This document shows positions 1 to 9,948 of a stretch of 64,000 bases of DNA, piece after piece (positions within the stretch are counted from its first letter, which is position 1; each line of letters begins with the position of its first letter). The DNA is from Endozoicomonas sp. SCSIO W0465. Lineage in GTDB: Bacteria; Pseudomonadota; Gammaproteobacteria; Pseudomonadales; Endozoicomonadaceae. A model generated the notes under the pieces. It was not told where the DNA came from and did not search any database. It saw nothing but the letters and a program-made list of their open reading frames with translations. The position numbers and the translations under genes were made by a program. The stretch covers positions 5,062,001 through 5,126,000 of the forward strand of contig NZ_CP092417.1 in the NCBI RefSeq assembly GCF_023716865.1, written 5' to 3'.

Positions 1-1199
1 TTAGCCTTTCGCCCGGCAACAGGCTTAGCCTCTATGGCTTTAGTCAGTCGACGTTCAAAATCAATTCGCAACAAAATACCAAATGCCAGACAGTTAACGA
101 TTAAACTGCTGCCGCCATAGCTGATCATGGGTAAGGCCAGCCCTTTAGTAGGCAGCAAACCGGTATTCACACCAATATTAATCAGGGCCTGACTGGCAAA
201 AAGCAACGCAATACCATAAGCAACAAAACCATGGAATAGCATACCTTTGGATTCTGCTCTTGAGCCCAGCTGCAGTGATCGCCATGCAACAAACAGGAAC
301 AGCCCAAGCAGCAGCAACGATCCAATGACGCCAAATTCTTCTGCCAATACGGCAAAGACAAAATCCGTGTGCGCCTCTGGCAGGTAAAACAGCTTCTGGA
401 TACTATTGCCCAGCCCTTCACCAAACCAGGCACCGCGACCAAAAGCGATCAATGCCTGAGTTAACTGATAACCACTGCCAAAAGCATGGGCCCATGGGTC
501 CATATAAGAGGTGATACGAGCCATACGATAAGGCTCCATCCAGATCATCAGGCCAATCAGGATAACCACTGTAGCAATCATCACCAGAAACTGGTGGAAA
601 CGGGCACCCGCCATGAAGATCATCCCCATCACCGCCACAGTCAGCACCACCAGCGCACCCAGATCGGGCTCCGCCAACAGGAGCAAAGCCAGCCCGACCA
701 TCAATAACATGGGCTTGATAAAACCACTCCAGCGCGTACGTACTTCATCAAGATGCCTCACCAGGTATCCCGCCAGATAAATCACCACACAGAGCTTGGC
801 GACCTCTGAGGCTTGCAGGTTAAAGAAGCCAAGAGGAATCCAGCGGACACTGCCATTAATTTCCCGCCCCACAATCAGAACCAGTACCAGCAGAAAAAAG
901 GCAACCAGCAAACCCACCCAGCTCATCTGCTCAATCCGGCTGACAGGCACAAGCATCATGGTGCCCATGGCAATCAGCCCCACCACCATAAACAGCAACT
1001 GCTTAAAGACAACTCTCAGTGGATCCCCAAAGGTAGCACTGGAAACATCCATGGAGGCTGAACCCACCATCACCAGACCGATGGCCAGCAGAGCAAGCAC
1101 AGCTGCGAACAGAACCATGTCGACATTCGCGGACATTGGCGCATCCTGTTCCAAAGACTCTTTCTCTGTGAGAAAGCTGTGTCGAACCCGTTTCAGCAT
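1..1199 (-). CDS. ftsW: FtsW, lipid II polymerase of the divisome (3' end outside window)
   Basis: SEDS-family multi-pass membrane protein that polymerises lipid II at the division septum with FtsI. About 399 codons are visible from ATG at 1199; the reading frame is still open at base 1, so the C-terminus is missing. The translation has many hydrophobic spans and SEDS signatures: WIPLGFFNLQASEVAKL, AEPDLGALVV, a long loop with FGRGAWFGEGLGNS, AHTDFVFAVLAEEFG and the closing LPMISYGGSS. The start codon lies inside the end of murD (shared ATGCTGA), which implies translational coupling. The first 25 residues are polar and cytoplasmic, as is usual for FtsW. FtsW is preferred over RodA because of its place in the dcw cluster. 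Confidence 0.95.
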   Translation of the reverse strand, partial: MLKRVRHSFLTEKESLEQDAPMSANVDMVLFAAVLALLAIGLVMVGSASMDVSSATFGDPLRVVFKQLLFMVVGLIAMGTMMLVPVSRIEQMSWVGLLVAFFLLVLVLIVGREINGSVRWIPLGFFNLQASEVAKLCVVIYLAGYLVRHLDEVRTRWSGFIKPMLLMVGLALLLLAEPDLGALVVLTVAVMGMIFMAGARFHQFLVMIATVVILIGLMIWMEPYRMARITSYMDPWAHAFGSGYQLTQALIAFGRGAWFGEGLGNSIQKLFYLPEAHTDFVFAVLAEEFGVIGSLLLLGLFLFVAWRSLQLGSRAESKGMLFHGFVAYGIALLFASQALINIGVNTGLLPTKGLALPMISYGGSSLIVNCLAFGILLRIDFERRLTKAIEAKPVAGRKA

Positions 1200-2647
1200 A
1201 AAATCAAACCATTGACCAGCTCTGCAAATCGATCACCGCGATGCTCAAAGCTGTTGAACATATCAAAACTGGCACAGGCTGGTGCCAGCAGCACCGCATC
1301 GCCTTGTTTGGCCAACGCCGCTGAAAGACTGACGGCATCCTCCAGACTGGCAGCCTTGCAAATGTCTACTCCCTCTTTCATTGCCTGCTCAATGGCAGGC
1401 CCATCACGTCCAATCAAAATCAGGTGGCGGACGTAACGCTCGACCGCCGGCTTCAAGCCCGAGAAATCGGCACCTTTACCATCACCGCCGGCAATCAGAA
1501 TGACCTTGCCTTCAAGCCCTTCACCCAGACCTTCAATAGCGGCAACGGAGGCTCCGACATTGGTCGCTTTGGAGTCATTAAACCAGGCAACGCCATTCTG
1601 CTCACCCAGCCATTGGCAACGGTGTTTCAACCCGGGAAATGCCATCAGCGCTTCGAACATGGCACTGGCATCAAGGCCTATCGCCTCACCCAGGGCCAAA
1701 GCTGCGAGGGCATTCAAGTAATTGTGACGTCCCTTGAGTTTCATCTGCCGGGTATTTATCAGCTTTTCCAGCCCTTTGCTCAGCCAGACGCCATCATCGT
1801 CAGAAAGGAGCCCCATCTGTCCAAGATCCGGAGACCCGCCGGTAAATGTCACAGCTCCGGCCGTGACCGGCAGCAGGGGTGAAGTAAGAGGATCATCCCG
1901 GTTAAATACGGCGGTTCCACACCCTTTGTAAATACGCTGCTTGGCCTGATGGTATTCAACCAGCGTCGGGTAACGATCCATATGGTCCGGACTCAGATTC
2001 AGAACCGTCGCTGCCGTTGCCCTGAGGCTATGTGTTGTTTCCAACTGGAAGCTGGAAAGCTCCAGAACGTAAACATCAATACTGTCGTCATCCAGCAAAT
2101 CAAGTGCTGGCGTTCCGATATTGCCCCCTACGCCTGGGTTAAGCCCTGAATAGCTGACCATTTCACCAACCAGCGTGGTCACTGTGCTTTTGCCATTGGA
2201 GCCGGTGATGGCAACGAGTGGTTTCTTTTTTTGCGAGAAAGCCGGGGAAGCATTGACCGCCCGACAAAACAGTTCAATATCACCAATGGCAATAGCGCCA
2301 TTGTCAATTGCCCTGGCAATCGTCGGCTCGGACAGAGCGATACCCGGACTGACCACCAACTCATCGGCAGCCATTAACCACGGTTCATTAAAGCCACCGG
2401 TATGAAGGGGGATGTCCGGAAACAGCTGGCGGCACTCAGCTTCACCCGGTGGCTTTTCCCGGGTATCAACAATTCTGAACGGTAAACCCTGGCGATAAAG
2501 ATAACGGGCACAGGACAACCCGGTCTTACCAAGACCGATAATCACCCGATGACAGCTCGAGCCAATCAGCCCTGATGGCTCGTTGCCTGCTGACTCCGCT
2601 GCTGTTTTCTTAACAAGAGTGCTTCTTGTCACAATCCCGTTACCCAT
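1193..2647 (-). CDS. murD: MurD, UDP-N-acetylmuramoyl-L-alanine--D-glutamate ligase
   Basis: Cytoplasmic ligase adding D-glutamate to UDP-MurNAc-L-Ala. It has 484 residues, longer than the usual ~440 because of an N-terminal extension of about 30 residues before the VIIGLGKTGLSCARYL dinucleotide-like motif. The ATP-binding loop ITGSNGKSTVTTL, the central-domain NLSPDHMDRY and the Mur ligase C-terminal AGGDGKGADF are all present. The gene sits 8 bases after mraY and overlaps ftsW by 7 bases. A later start near the VIIGLGKTG block is possible and would give a normal family length; the frame itself is not in doubt. Confidence 0.96.
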   Translation of the reverse strand: MGNGIVTRSTLVKKTAAESAGNEPSGLIGSSCHRVIIGLGKTGLSCARYLYRQGLPFRIVDTREKPPGEAECRQLFPDIPLHTGGFNEPWLMAADELVVSPGIALSEPTIARAIDNGAIAIGDIELFCRAVNASPAFSQKKKPLVAITGSNGKSTVTTLVGEMVSYSGLNPGVGGNIGTPALDLLDDDSIDVYVLELSSFQLETTHSLRATAATVLNLSPDHMDRYPTLVEYHQAKQRIYKGCGTAVFNRDDPLTSPLLPVTAGAVTFTGGSPDLGQMGLLSDDDGVWLSKGLEKLINTRQMKLKGRHNYLNALAALALGEAIGLDASAMFEALMAFPGLKHRCQWLGEQNGVAWFNDSKATNVGASVAAIEGLGEGLEGKVILIAGGDGKGADFSGLKPAVERYVRHLILIGRDGPAIEQAMKEGVDICKAASLEDAVSLSAALAKQGDAVLLAPACASFDMFNSFEHRGDRFAELVNGLILC

Positions 2648-2655
2648 AAAACCCG

Positions 2656-3738
2656 TTAGCGAATTTTCAAAGACGCCAGCCCAATCAGAACCAGCACAAT
2701 GGTAATAATCCAGAAACGCACAATGACCCGGGGCTCAGGCCACCCTTTCAACTCAAAGTGATGGTGCAATGGTGCCATGCGAAATATACGACGACCGGTA
2801 AGCTTGTAGGAGCCCACCTGCAGAATGACCGAGACCGTTTCCATAACAAAAACGCCGCCCATAATGATCAACACGATTTCCTGGCGGACGATCACCGCGA
2901 CGACCCCGATGGCAGCACCCAGCGCAAGTGCGCCCACATCACCCATAAATACCTGGGCCGGGTAGGTGTTAAACCAGAGGAATCCAAGGCCTGCCCCGGC
3001 GATGGCCGCACAAAATACCATCAGCTCTCCGGCGCCCGGCACGGCAGGAATCAGCAGGTACTGGGCAAACGTTGCATGACCACTCAGATAAGCAAAAACC
3101 GCCAGGGCTGAAGCCACCATAACGGTGGGCAGAATAGCAAGACCATCCAGGCCATCCGTCAGATTGACGGCATTACTGGAACCGACAATGGTCAGGTAGG
3201 CCAGAACCACAAAAAATGGCCCAAGCTGCAGCGTTGCGTTTTTGAAGAAGGGAATGATCAGGGTTGTTTCTGTTGCCGATGGCGCGGTAAAAAACAGGAA
3301 AAGCGCTGCCCCCAGGCCCGCAACCGATTGCCAGAACATTTTCCAGCGGGCCGGCAGCCCCCGGGAGTTCTTTTCTACCACTTTCCGGTAATCATCCACC
3401 CAGCCAACAGCACCGAAAATACCGGTAACGATCAGCACAACCCAGACATAGCGATTGCTCAAATCTGCCCAGAGCAAGGTACTGATGGCGATACAGATAA
3501 GGATCAGGGCACCACCCATCGTAGGAGTGCCAGCCTTGCTTAAATGGCTTTGCGGACCATCATCACGGACAGCCTGGCCAATCTGGTAAAAACTCAACTT
3601 GCGAATAAAGTGAGGCCCAACCCATAAGCTCATGGCCAGAGCCGTGAGGACCCCGAAAATACCTCTTAACGTGAGGTACTTGAACACCAGAAATCCATGG
3701 TAATACTGGGCTAAGTAATCGGCCAGCCAAACCAGCAT
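2656..3738 (-). CDS. mraY: MraY, phospho-N-acetylmuramoyl-pentapeptide transferase
   Basis: Integral membrane enzyme that links UDP-MurNAc-pentapeptide to undecaprenyl phosphate, giving lipid I. Its 360 residues match the standard family length. Visible signatures are KAGTPTMGGALI, the Asp-rich NLTDGLDGLA, FMGDVGALALG and the HHHFELKGWPE loop near the C-terminus; about ten hydrophobic spans lie between them. The start codon overlaps the murF stop by one base (TGATG), so translation is probably coupled. The gene lies in the conserved order murF-mraY-murD. Confidence 0.97.
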   Translation of the reverse strand: MLVWLADYLAQYYHGFLVFKYLTLRGIFGVLTALAMSLWVGPHFIRKLSFYQIGQAVRDDGPQSHLSKAGTPTMGGALILICIAISTLLWADLSNRYVWVVLIVTGIFGAVGWVDDYRKVVEKNSRGLPARWKMFWQSVAGLGAALFLFFTAPSATETTLIIPFFKNATLQLGPFFVVLAYLTIVGSSNAVNLTDGLDGLAILPTVMVASALAVFAYLSGHATFAQYLLIPAVPGAGELMVFCAAIAGAGLGFLWFNTYPAQVFMGDVGALALGAAIGVVAVIVRQEIVLIIMGGVFVMETVSVILQVGSYKLTGRRIFRMAPLHHHFELKGWPEPRVIVRFWIITIVLVLIGLASLKIR

Positions 3739-5165
3739 CAGGCATCTCCCTTGTAATCAGACCCAATCAGAGCCTGGATAATGTCCAACATCTTCATCCC
3801 TCTTGATCCTTTCACCATGACAGCGGTATTTTCACTATTAACACCGCTGTTATAACCGTCGTGAAGCTGCTCATTCAGAAAGCCAATCAACTCGTTCTTA
3901 TCCTCGAAGTGCTGACCGCTGCCAAAGGCTTCACTGGCCAGGCGTGCAGAAGGCCCGAAACTCAAAAACTGCTGAATACCCAGTGCTTTTGCATAGCGGC
4001 CAATGTCCCGATGACGTTCATCGGATATATCACCCAGATCCAGCATATCCCCCAGCACCATGATGGTTCTGCCACCACAATCTGCCAGCTGCTCCACCGC
4101 TGCCAGCGTTGCTTTCGGGTTGGCATTGTACGTTTCATCAATCAGAATCGCACCGGACGAGTGAACAAATCGCTGTCCCCGCCGCTGATAAGGCCGGGCA
4201 TTTTCCAGCCCCCGGGCAATAATGTCCAGCGACAACCCACAGGCGAGTGCAACCGCTGCAGCGCAACAGGCATTAGCCACCTGATAGCGCCCCCAGAATG
4301 AGAGCTGCAGCGAGCGTTGCTCTTGCTGCTGACTCTGCCTGCGAATATGCAAGGTAAATCGAGTGCCTTCAGCATTTGGCGTGATATCACTGGCAAAACA
4401 GTTCGCATCAGGATTCCGGGCACTGAAGCTGATCATCCGTCGACCGGACTTTTGCAGAACCCGTTCACACCACTGGCCGTAAAACTGATCATCCATATTC
4501 AGGACAGCAATGCCATCATCCGCCAGCGCATCCAGGATAACACCCTTTTCCCGGGCTACCCCTTCAACACTTTTCAAATCAGCCAGATGGGTTTCAGCAG
4601 CATTGACGATTACGGATACGTCAGGGCGTCCCATATTAGCAATGTATTCAATCTCGCCGGGCGAACTGGTGCCCATCTCAACCACCGCAAACTGGTGGGA
4701 TTCGTTGATTCTTAACAGTGTTAATGGAGTACCCAGCGCATTATTGAGGTTACCTTCCGTTGCCAGCGTTGAACCTGCTTCTGAGAAAATGGCCAGCAAC
4801 ATCTCTTTAACGGATGTTTTGCCGCACGAGCCGGTAACACCGACAAGACATCCATTAAAGAGATTACGGTTCGCTGCTCCAAGCAGGCCAAGCGCTTGTT
4901 CAGAGTTTGCAACCACAATCTGAGTCAGGGCGGCACCACTGATATATCGCTCAGTCAGGGCAGCCACCGCTCCCGCCGCCCGAGCCTGATTCAGGTAATT
5001 GTGCCCATCGAAACGCGGACCTTTAATGGCAACAAAAAGATCACCCGCTCGCAACGTTCGGGTATCAATGCTAACACCGGTGATTGGCAGCTCATCATTT
5101 GGATGATCAGTTAACTGGACTTTAACAATCCCGGCAACCATAGAAAGGGTCATCGATTTAATCAT
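3738..5165 (-). CDS. murF: MurF, UDP-MurNAc-tripeptide--D-Ala-D-Ala ligase
   Basis: Adds D-Ala-D-Ala to the UDP-MurNAc tripeptide, the last cytoplasmic precursor step. It has 475 residues with the Mur ligase layout: an N-terminal substrate domain (GVSIDTRTLRAGDLFVAI), the P-loop GVTGSCGKTSVKEML, the central VVEMGTSSPGEIEYI and the C-terminal DETYNANPKATLAAVEQL. The P-loop carries Cys where most MurF proteins have Asn or Ser, a tolerated variant. It overlaps murE by 4 bases and mraY by 1 base. Confidence 0.96.
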   Translation of the reverse strand: MIKSMTLSMVAGIVKVQLTDHPNDELPITGVSIDTRTLRAGDLFVAIKGPRFDGHNYLNQARAAGAVAALTERYISGAALTQIVVANSEQALGLLGAANRNLFNGCLVGVTGSCGKTSVKEMLLAIFSEAGSTLATEGNLNNALGTPLTLLRINESHQFAVVEMGTSSPGEIEYIANMGRPDVSVIVNAAETHLADLKSVEGVAREKGVILDALADDGIAVLNMDDQFYGQWCERVLQKSGRRMISFSARNPDANCFASDITPNAEGTRFTLHIRRQSQQQEQRSLQLSFWGRYQVANACCAAAVALACGLSLDIIARGLENARPYQRRGQRFVHSSGAILIDETYNANPKATLAAVEQLADCGGRTIMVLGDMLDLGDISDERHRDIGRYAKALGIQQFLSFGPSARLASEAFGSGQHFEDKNELIGFLNEQLHDGYNSGVNSENTAVMVKGSRGMKMLDIIQALIGSDYKGDA

Positions 5166-6748
5166 GCCCGCCCATCCCCTTGAACATTCTGCAAAGGAAC
5201 GCTTCTGACTTGAGACTGGAATACCAGCTGTACCTGCTCTGCATCATCGAAGTGATGTCGAACACCATGAATTTCCTGATAGTCTTCATGCCCTTTGCCA
5301 GCGATCACGATAATGTCACCCGCACTGGCTGAAGCCATTGTGGAACGGATCGCTTCAGACCGGTCAGCAATAACCTGAATACGCCGACGATCATCCGGGG
5401 TAATATCTTCCAACGCATCAGCGATGATCTTGAGGGGGTCTTCTGTTCTGGGGTTATCACTGGTCAACACTGCCCTATCCGCCCCCTTCAGGGCGGCTGC
5501 CGTCATCAACGGTCGCTTGCCCCTGTCCCGGTCACCGCCACAGCCATATATACAGACAATATTGCCGACGCCTTGTTCGCTATCTTTTACAAACCCCTTA
5601 ATTTCTGTCTTTATTTGTGAACGGTGCTCACGCAATGAAGAAAGCACACTCTCAATGGCATCCGGCGTGTGGGCATAATCAACCAGCACCAGAGGCTGGT
5701 TACCACCACCAAACTGCTGCATCCTGCCGGGGGGGGCAGAAATCTCAGGAATGGCTGCCAGAAGGCGATCAAGTGAATATCCCTGAACCCCCAGCACAGC
5801 AACAATCGCCAACAGATTTTCCAGGTTAAAACGTCCCAGTAATGAAGTATTCAACTTGCCAACTCCCCAGGGCGTATGAATGGTTGCCCGGAAGCCCTGT
5901 GGCAGCGTCTCAATACTACTGAGATATACATCTGCCGAAGCATCTTCCAGAGACCAGGTCGTGACATTGGCACTCGCAGGACAGGATGAAAGCATCAATG
6001 GTGAAAACGCATCATCTTTACCAATAACGGCATAACGATAATTACATTCCGAAAACAATCTGGCCTTGGCCCCAGCGTAGTTCTCCAGGGAACCGTGATA
6101 ATCAAGATGATCACGGCTGATATGGGTAAACAGCGCCACTTCAAAAGCGACCCCTGACACCCGCCCCTGGTCAAGCCCATGGGATGAAACCTCCATAGCC
6201 AGCGCCTGCACGCCATCAGTAACCAGCTGCCCCAGGTACTGTTGCAGGGAAACAACGTCACTGGTGGTATTTAATGAAGCCTTCATCTGTCCGGGCAACC
6301 CCCGCCCCACAGTGCCCATCACTGCACAGGGTTTTCCCAGCTGCCTGAGAATTTCAGCGATAAACCAGCAACAGGAGGTTTTGCCATTGGTTCCGGTCAC
6401 ACCCATGATGTTCAGTAGCTCAGAAGGTTGCCGATAAAAATGATGAGCAAGGAACCCAACTTTTGCACTGAGTCCCGGAACAATAAAAACAGACTCATAC
6501 TCTGCTACTGCAGAGACATCGTACCCTTCGCTATCATCCACCAGCACCGCCGCAGCACCTTTTTCCAGTGCCTCGGCGATGTATTTGCGGCCATCAGACT
6601 GAATACCGGGAATCGCAATAAATAACTCACCCCCGGTAATCTTGCGACTATCGAGGGTCATATGATTCAGCTTCCTGTCCACCGCTACAGCAGGTAACTG
6701 CAGTTCGGTAAGCACGCCATTGAGAGTATTCTCTTGCTCAGCAGTCAT
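5162..6748 (-). CDS. murE: MurE, UDP-MurNAc-dipeptide--meso-DAP ligase
   Basis: Adds the third stem amino acid to UDP-MurNAc-L-Ala-D-Glu. It has 528 residues, with the P-loop GVTGTNGKTSCCWFI, the central MEVSSHGLDQGRV and the C-terminal block LTSDNPRTEDP. The DNPR motif is known to recognise meso-diaminopimelate rather than lysine, so the peptidoglycan should be of the usual Gram-negative type. A loop of about 25 residues (roughly 375-400) is longer than in E. coli. The gene lies 11 bases after ftsI. Confidence 0.96.
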   Translation of the reverse strand: MTAEQENTLNGVLTELQLPAVAVDRKLNHMTLDSRKITGGELFIAIPGIQSDGRKYIAEALEKGAAAVLVDDSEGYDVSAVAEYESVFIVPGLSAKVGFLAHHFYRQPSELLNIMGVTGTNGKTSCCWFIAEILRQLGKPCAVMGTVGRGLPGQMKASLNTTSDVVSLQQYLGQLVTDGVQALAMEVSSHGLDQGRVSGVAFEVALFTHISRDHLDYHGSLENYAGAKARLFSECNYRYAVIGKDDAFSPLMLSSCPASANVTTWSLEDASADVYLSSIETLPQGFRATIHTPWGVGKLNTSLLGRFNLENLLAIVAVLGVQGYSLDRLLAAIPEISAPPGRMQQFGGGNQPLVLVDYAHTPDAIESVLSSLREHRSQIKTEIKGFVKDSEQGVGNIVCIYGCGGDRDRGKRPLMTAAALKGADRAVLTSDNPRTEDPLKIIADALEDITPDDRRRIQVIADRSEAIRSTMASASAGDIIVIAGKGHEDYQEIHGVRHHFDDAEQVQLVFQSQVRSVPLQNVQGDGRA

Positions 6749-6759
6749 TGCTTTTCGCT

Positions 6760-8616
6760 TTAACCTTCATTCATCGGTGTGGAACCACCTGAATCCAAAT
6801 TTTTATCATCCAGATCCGGCACATAGGGAATAAATGCCATACGCTGATCTGAACCCGGATTTCCCGACTCAGCCGGTTCAACCCCCAACAACCGAAGGGC
6901 CCCGGCCGCCACTCTGGAAAAAACCGGTGCTGCAGTCAAACCGCCGTAATAGTGCTCTCCAGTGGGGTCATCAATAATAACAACCATCGCCAGCTGCGGA
7001 TTATCAATCGGCGCCAAACCGGCAAACATGCCCGTGTAGCGATCCTTCATATATCCGTTTGGCCCAACCTTTCTGGCCGTTCCGGTTTTTCCCCCGACCT
7101 CAAACGCGTCGATCATTGCCCGGCCACCGGTGCCACCATGAACGACCTCACGAAGCATTTTTCTCAGATCATCTGCAACCTGCTGATCCATTACCCGGAT
7201 ACCATCGGGCACAACGTCCCTCTTGATCAGTGAGACAGGGCGCATTATGCCACCTGAACCAAGTACGGTATAAGCCTGAGCCAGTTGCAAAGGTGTCACC
7301 GTCAAACCATAACCGAACGACAATGTGGCAATCTCAATATCACTCCAACGATCCCGAAAAGGTAAATAGCCCGGGTTCTCCCCGGGAAAACCGGTTCCAG
7401 TGCTTTGACCAAGGCCAACTCTCTGGAGCAAATCCAGCACCTTATCCGGACCAATCGCCAGAGCCATTTTTGATACCCCGACATTGCTGGATTTTCTCAG
7501 CACAGTGGTTACATCAATAGCGCCATAATTGCGGATATCCTTTACCTGATCCCTGCCGAGTCGCAGATAACCGGGAGCGGTATTAATCACCGAGCCTTTG
7601 TGAAACTGACCAGACTCCAGGGCAGCAGCTACCGCAAAAGGTTTCAGTGTTGACCCCGGCTCAACCATATCCGTCACCACCCGGTTGCGCATTTTATGCG
7701 CTTGCATATCAGCCCGGTTATTCGGGTTGTAGGCAGGCTGGTTCACCATCGCCAGCACTTCACCGGTCTTGACATCGAGCATAATCAACGACCCGGCCTT
7801 GGCCTTGTTTAGCTCAACCGCCTTTTTCAGCTCACGGTAAGCCATATACTGAAGCCTCAGATCAATACTGAGCATCAGTTCCTTGCCGGGGCTGGCGCTT
7901 TTCATCAGCTCAGCCTGCCGGGCAAGCTGCCCCTTACGGTCCTTAAGCACTCGTCGCTGACCGGGCTCACCGGACAACCACTCATTGTAGGCCAACTCCA
8001 GACCTTCCTGACCAGACTCATCGATATTGGTAAAACCAACCAGATGGGCGGTCACCTCGGCAGCAGGGTAATAGCGCCGATGCTCATTAATGGCCCGGAC
8101 ACCCGGCACTCTTAATGCCATGACCTTTGCCCCCTGCTCCGGCGTCAGCTGCCGCTTGAGGTAGATAAAATCCCTGGTCCTGGCAGCTTGCACCCGATCG
8201 GACAACCACTTATATGAAACCCCCAGCTCCCGGGCCAGCATCTGCCAGCGATCACTGGCCTGGTGCAGCACTTCAGGGTCAGCCCAAATAGTCACGACAG
8301 GGGTGCTGACAGCCAGCGGATCGCCATTCCGGTCAAAAATCACACCCCTGTGTGCAGCAATCGACTCATAGCGAACTGAGCGTTTATCACCTTCATTTTG
8401 CAGAAACTGTCGATCCAGCAATTGCAAATCGATAATTCGGTAACCAAGGGCAAGACCCGCGATCAGCAGAACCGATTGCAGCATTTTCAACCGCCACTTC
8501 CGGATCAGACGATTAACAGCACTGCCAATCAACACACGTCCCTTGCCCACTTTACTCTCTGCAGCCAGCCGGTTTCGCTGTGATACCTTCTGCCCCCGAG
8601 TCCGCCCCTGAATCAT
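6760..8616 (-). CDS. ftsI: FtsI (PBP3), septal peptidoglycan transpeptidase
   Basis: Septum-specific class B penicillin-binding protein, anchored by one membrane span (about residues 45-62, MLQSVLLIAGLALGYRI). A dimerisation/pedestal region follows (AAHRGVIFDRNGDPLA), then the transpeptidase domain with the active-site EPGSTLKPF near residue 315, SSN (KSSNVGVSKM) and KTGTA. At 618 residues it is about 30 longer than the E. coli protein, mainly from a basic cytoplasmic N-terminus. Its start overlaps the ftsL stop by 4 bases. It works with FtsW, encoded at the distal end of the same cluster. Confidence 0.97.
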   Translation of the reverse strand: MIQGRTRGQKVSQRNRLAAESKVGKGRVLIGSAVNRLIRKWRLKMLQSVLLIAGLALGYRIIDLQLLDRQFLQNEGDKRSVRYESIAAHRGVIFDRNGDPLAVSTPVVTIWADPEVLHQASDRWQMLARELGVSYKWLSDRVQAARTRDFIYLKRQLTPEQGAKVMALRVPGVRAINEHRRYYPAAEVTAHLVGFTNIDESGQEGLELAYNEWLSGEPGQRRVLKDRKGQLARQAELMKSASPGKELMLSIDLRLQYMAYRELKKAVELNKAKAGSLIMLDVKTGEVLAMVNQPAYNPNNRADMQAHKMRNRVVTDMVEPGSTLKPFAVAAALESGQFHKGSVINTAPGYLRLGRDQVKDIRNYGAIDVTTVLRKSSNVGVSKMALAIGPDKVLDLLQRVGLGQSTGTGFPGENPGYLPFRDRWSDIEIATLSFGYGLTVTPLQLAQAYTVLGSGGIMRPVSLIKRDVVPDGIRVMDQQVADDLRKMLREVVHGGTGGRAMIDAFEVGGKTGTARKVGPNGYMKDRYTGMFAGLAPIDNPQLAMVVIIDDPTGEHYYGGLTAAPVFSRVAAGALRLLGVEPAESGNPGSDQRMAFIPYVPDLDDKNLDSGGSTPMNEG

Positions 8617-8915
8617 GGCAGAACCATCTCTATCTGGCTGGTCTTTGGCACATCCATACCCAGTTTCTCCCTGGCAACCTTTTCAATTTTCCCCGGAGAT
8701 GTCAGTGTGCTGTGTTCCAGCAACAACTTTCCCCACTCAACCTGCGCACTGTTTCTGTTCTCAAGTTCCTGCTGTATCTGGTTATGCAGAAGACGATTCT
8801 CGTAGGAAACATAACCCACAGACAGTCCCGACAATACCACCAATATCAACAGCAAAAGGGCTGCCCCATGTGAGCGAATGAGATGCATACGCACCAGAAG
8901 CCTATTCACCATCAT
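8613..8915 (-). CDS. ftsL: FtsL, divisome bitopic membrane protein
   Basis: Small 100-residue protein with one membrane span (about residues 17-36, AALLLLILVVLSGLSVGYV) followed by a leucine-zipper-like periplasmic stretch (NRLLHNQIQQELENRN) and a conserved LGM near the end. In the family FtsL joins FtsB and FtsQ and activates FtsWI. The sequence is poorly conserved in general, so the call depends partly on position between rsmH (1-base overlap) and ftsI (4-base overlap), which is invariant in gammaproteobacteria. Confidence 0.9.
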   Translation of the reverse strand: MMVNRLLVRMHLIRSHGAALLLLILVVLSGLSVGYVSYENRLLHNQIQQELENRNSAQVEWGKLLLEHSTLTSPGKIEKVAREKLGMDVPKTSQIEMVLP

Positions 8916-9901
8916 CAGACCAGTTTTTCTGCCACGCGCATGACGGCACTTCGCGCCCTGGGATTTTCCTGCACTTCCTGTCTGGAAGGTTTGATTGCCT
9001 TGCCCAGACTTTTCATCCGCCGATTCAATTGATCTTCTGTCACCGGCAACCAGCTTGGCAGCTCATCACCCTTTTGATGCTTGCGGATAAAGCGTTTTAC
9101 AATTCTGTCTTCCAATGAGTGAAAGCTGATAACCACAAGCCGACCACCCGGCTGCAATTTTTCCAGAGCCCGATCCAGGCAAAGTACCAGATCATCAAGT
9201 TCATGGTTGATGTGGATTCTGATGGCCTGAAACGCGCGGGTAGCCGGATGCTTACCCTTCTCTCTGGTCGGGCAGGCCGCAGCAATAATATCGGCAAGTC
9301 GTCGGGTAGTCAGAATCGGTTCAATTTCCCTTTCCCTGATAATGGCTCTGGCCATCCTCCGGGAAAAGCGATCTTCGCCGTATTCCCAGATCACCCGGCT
9401 GATCTCCTGTTCTTCTGCCCGTGCCAGCCAGTCCGCGGCACTTTCGCCATCCTGGTGATTCATTCGCATATCCAGGGGCCCCTCATTCAAGAAACTGAAA
9501 CCTCTTTCAGCATCATCCAGCTGGGGCGAAGAAACACCAAGATCCAGCAAAATCCCATCGACCAACTGGTCATCGGTCACTGAATCAACATCAGTAAAAG
9601 AGCCATGATGAATGGAAAACCGTGCATCTTCACGATTCAGTTCGATACCAGCGGCAATGGCCGCCGGATCTTTGTCAATACCAATCAGCCGACCCTGTTC
9701 GGTCAGGGAACTCAAAATCAGGCGACTGTGTCCTCCCCTGCCAAAAGTACCATCAACATATACCCCGGAAGGATCAGTCAGCAACGCATCGACAGCTTCA
9801 TGCAGCAGCACGGTTTTATGTACATGGTTTACCACCTCATTTTCGGGAGCTGCTATTTTGTTGCCACCGGTCTGGCTACCAACACGATCTGACGATTTCA
9901 T
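8915..9901 (-). CDS. rsmH: RsmH (MraW), 16S rRNA m4C1402 methyltransferase
   Basis: SAM-dependent N4-methylation of C1402 in 16S rRNA. Of the 328 residues the first ~25 are an extension before the conserved VHKTVLLHEAVDAL; the SAM motif DGTFGRGGHSR follows, then LLDLGVSSPQLDDAERGFSF and VISFHSLEDRIVKRFI near the C-terminus. A shorter start at the VHKT region would give the usual ~310 residues. The other rRNA methylase for the same base, RsmI, is encoded about 4 kb upstream. Confidence 0.96.
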   Translation of the reverse strand: MKSSDRVGSQTGGNKIAAPENEVVNHVHKTVLLHEAVDALLTDPSGVYVDGTFGRGGHSRLILSSLTEQGRLIGIDKDPAAIAAGIELNREDARFSIHHGSFTDVDSVTDDQLVDGILLDLGVSSPQLDDAERGFSFLNEGPLDMRMNHQDGESAADWLARAEEQEISRVIWEYGEDRFSRRMARAIIREREIEPILTTRRLADIIAAACPTREKGKHPATRAFQAIRIHINHELDDLVLCLDRALEKLQPGGRLVVISFHSLEDRIVKRFIRKHQKGDELPSWLPVTEDQLNRRMKSLGKAIKPSRQEVQENPRARSAVMRVAEKLV

Positions 9902-9948
9902 AAACCTTTCACAAAGCTTTCTTAACTAAAAAATACCGAAGAAGCGAT

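Noticed and set aside
1424..1882. 152-codon plus-strand frame within murD
   Set aside because: Lies antisense to conserved Mur ligase motifs and resembles no family.
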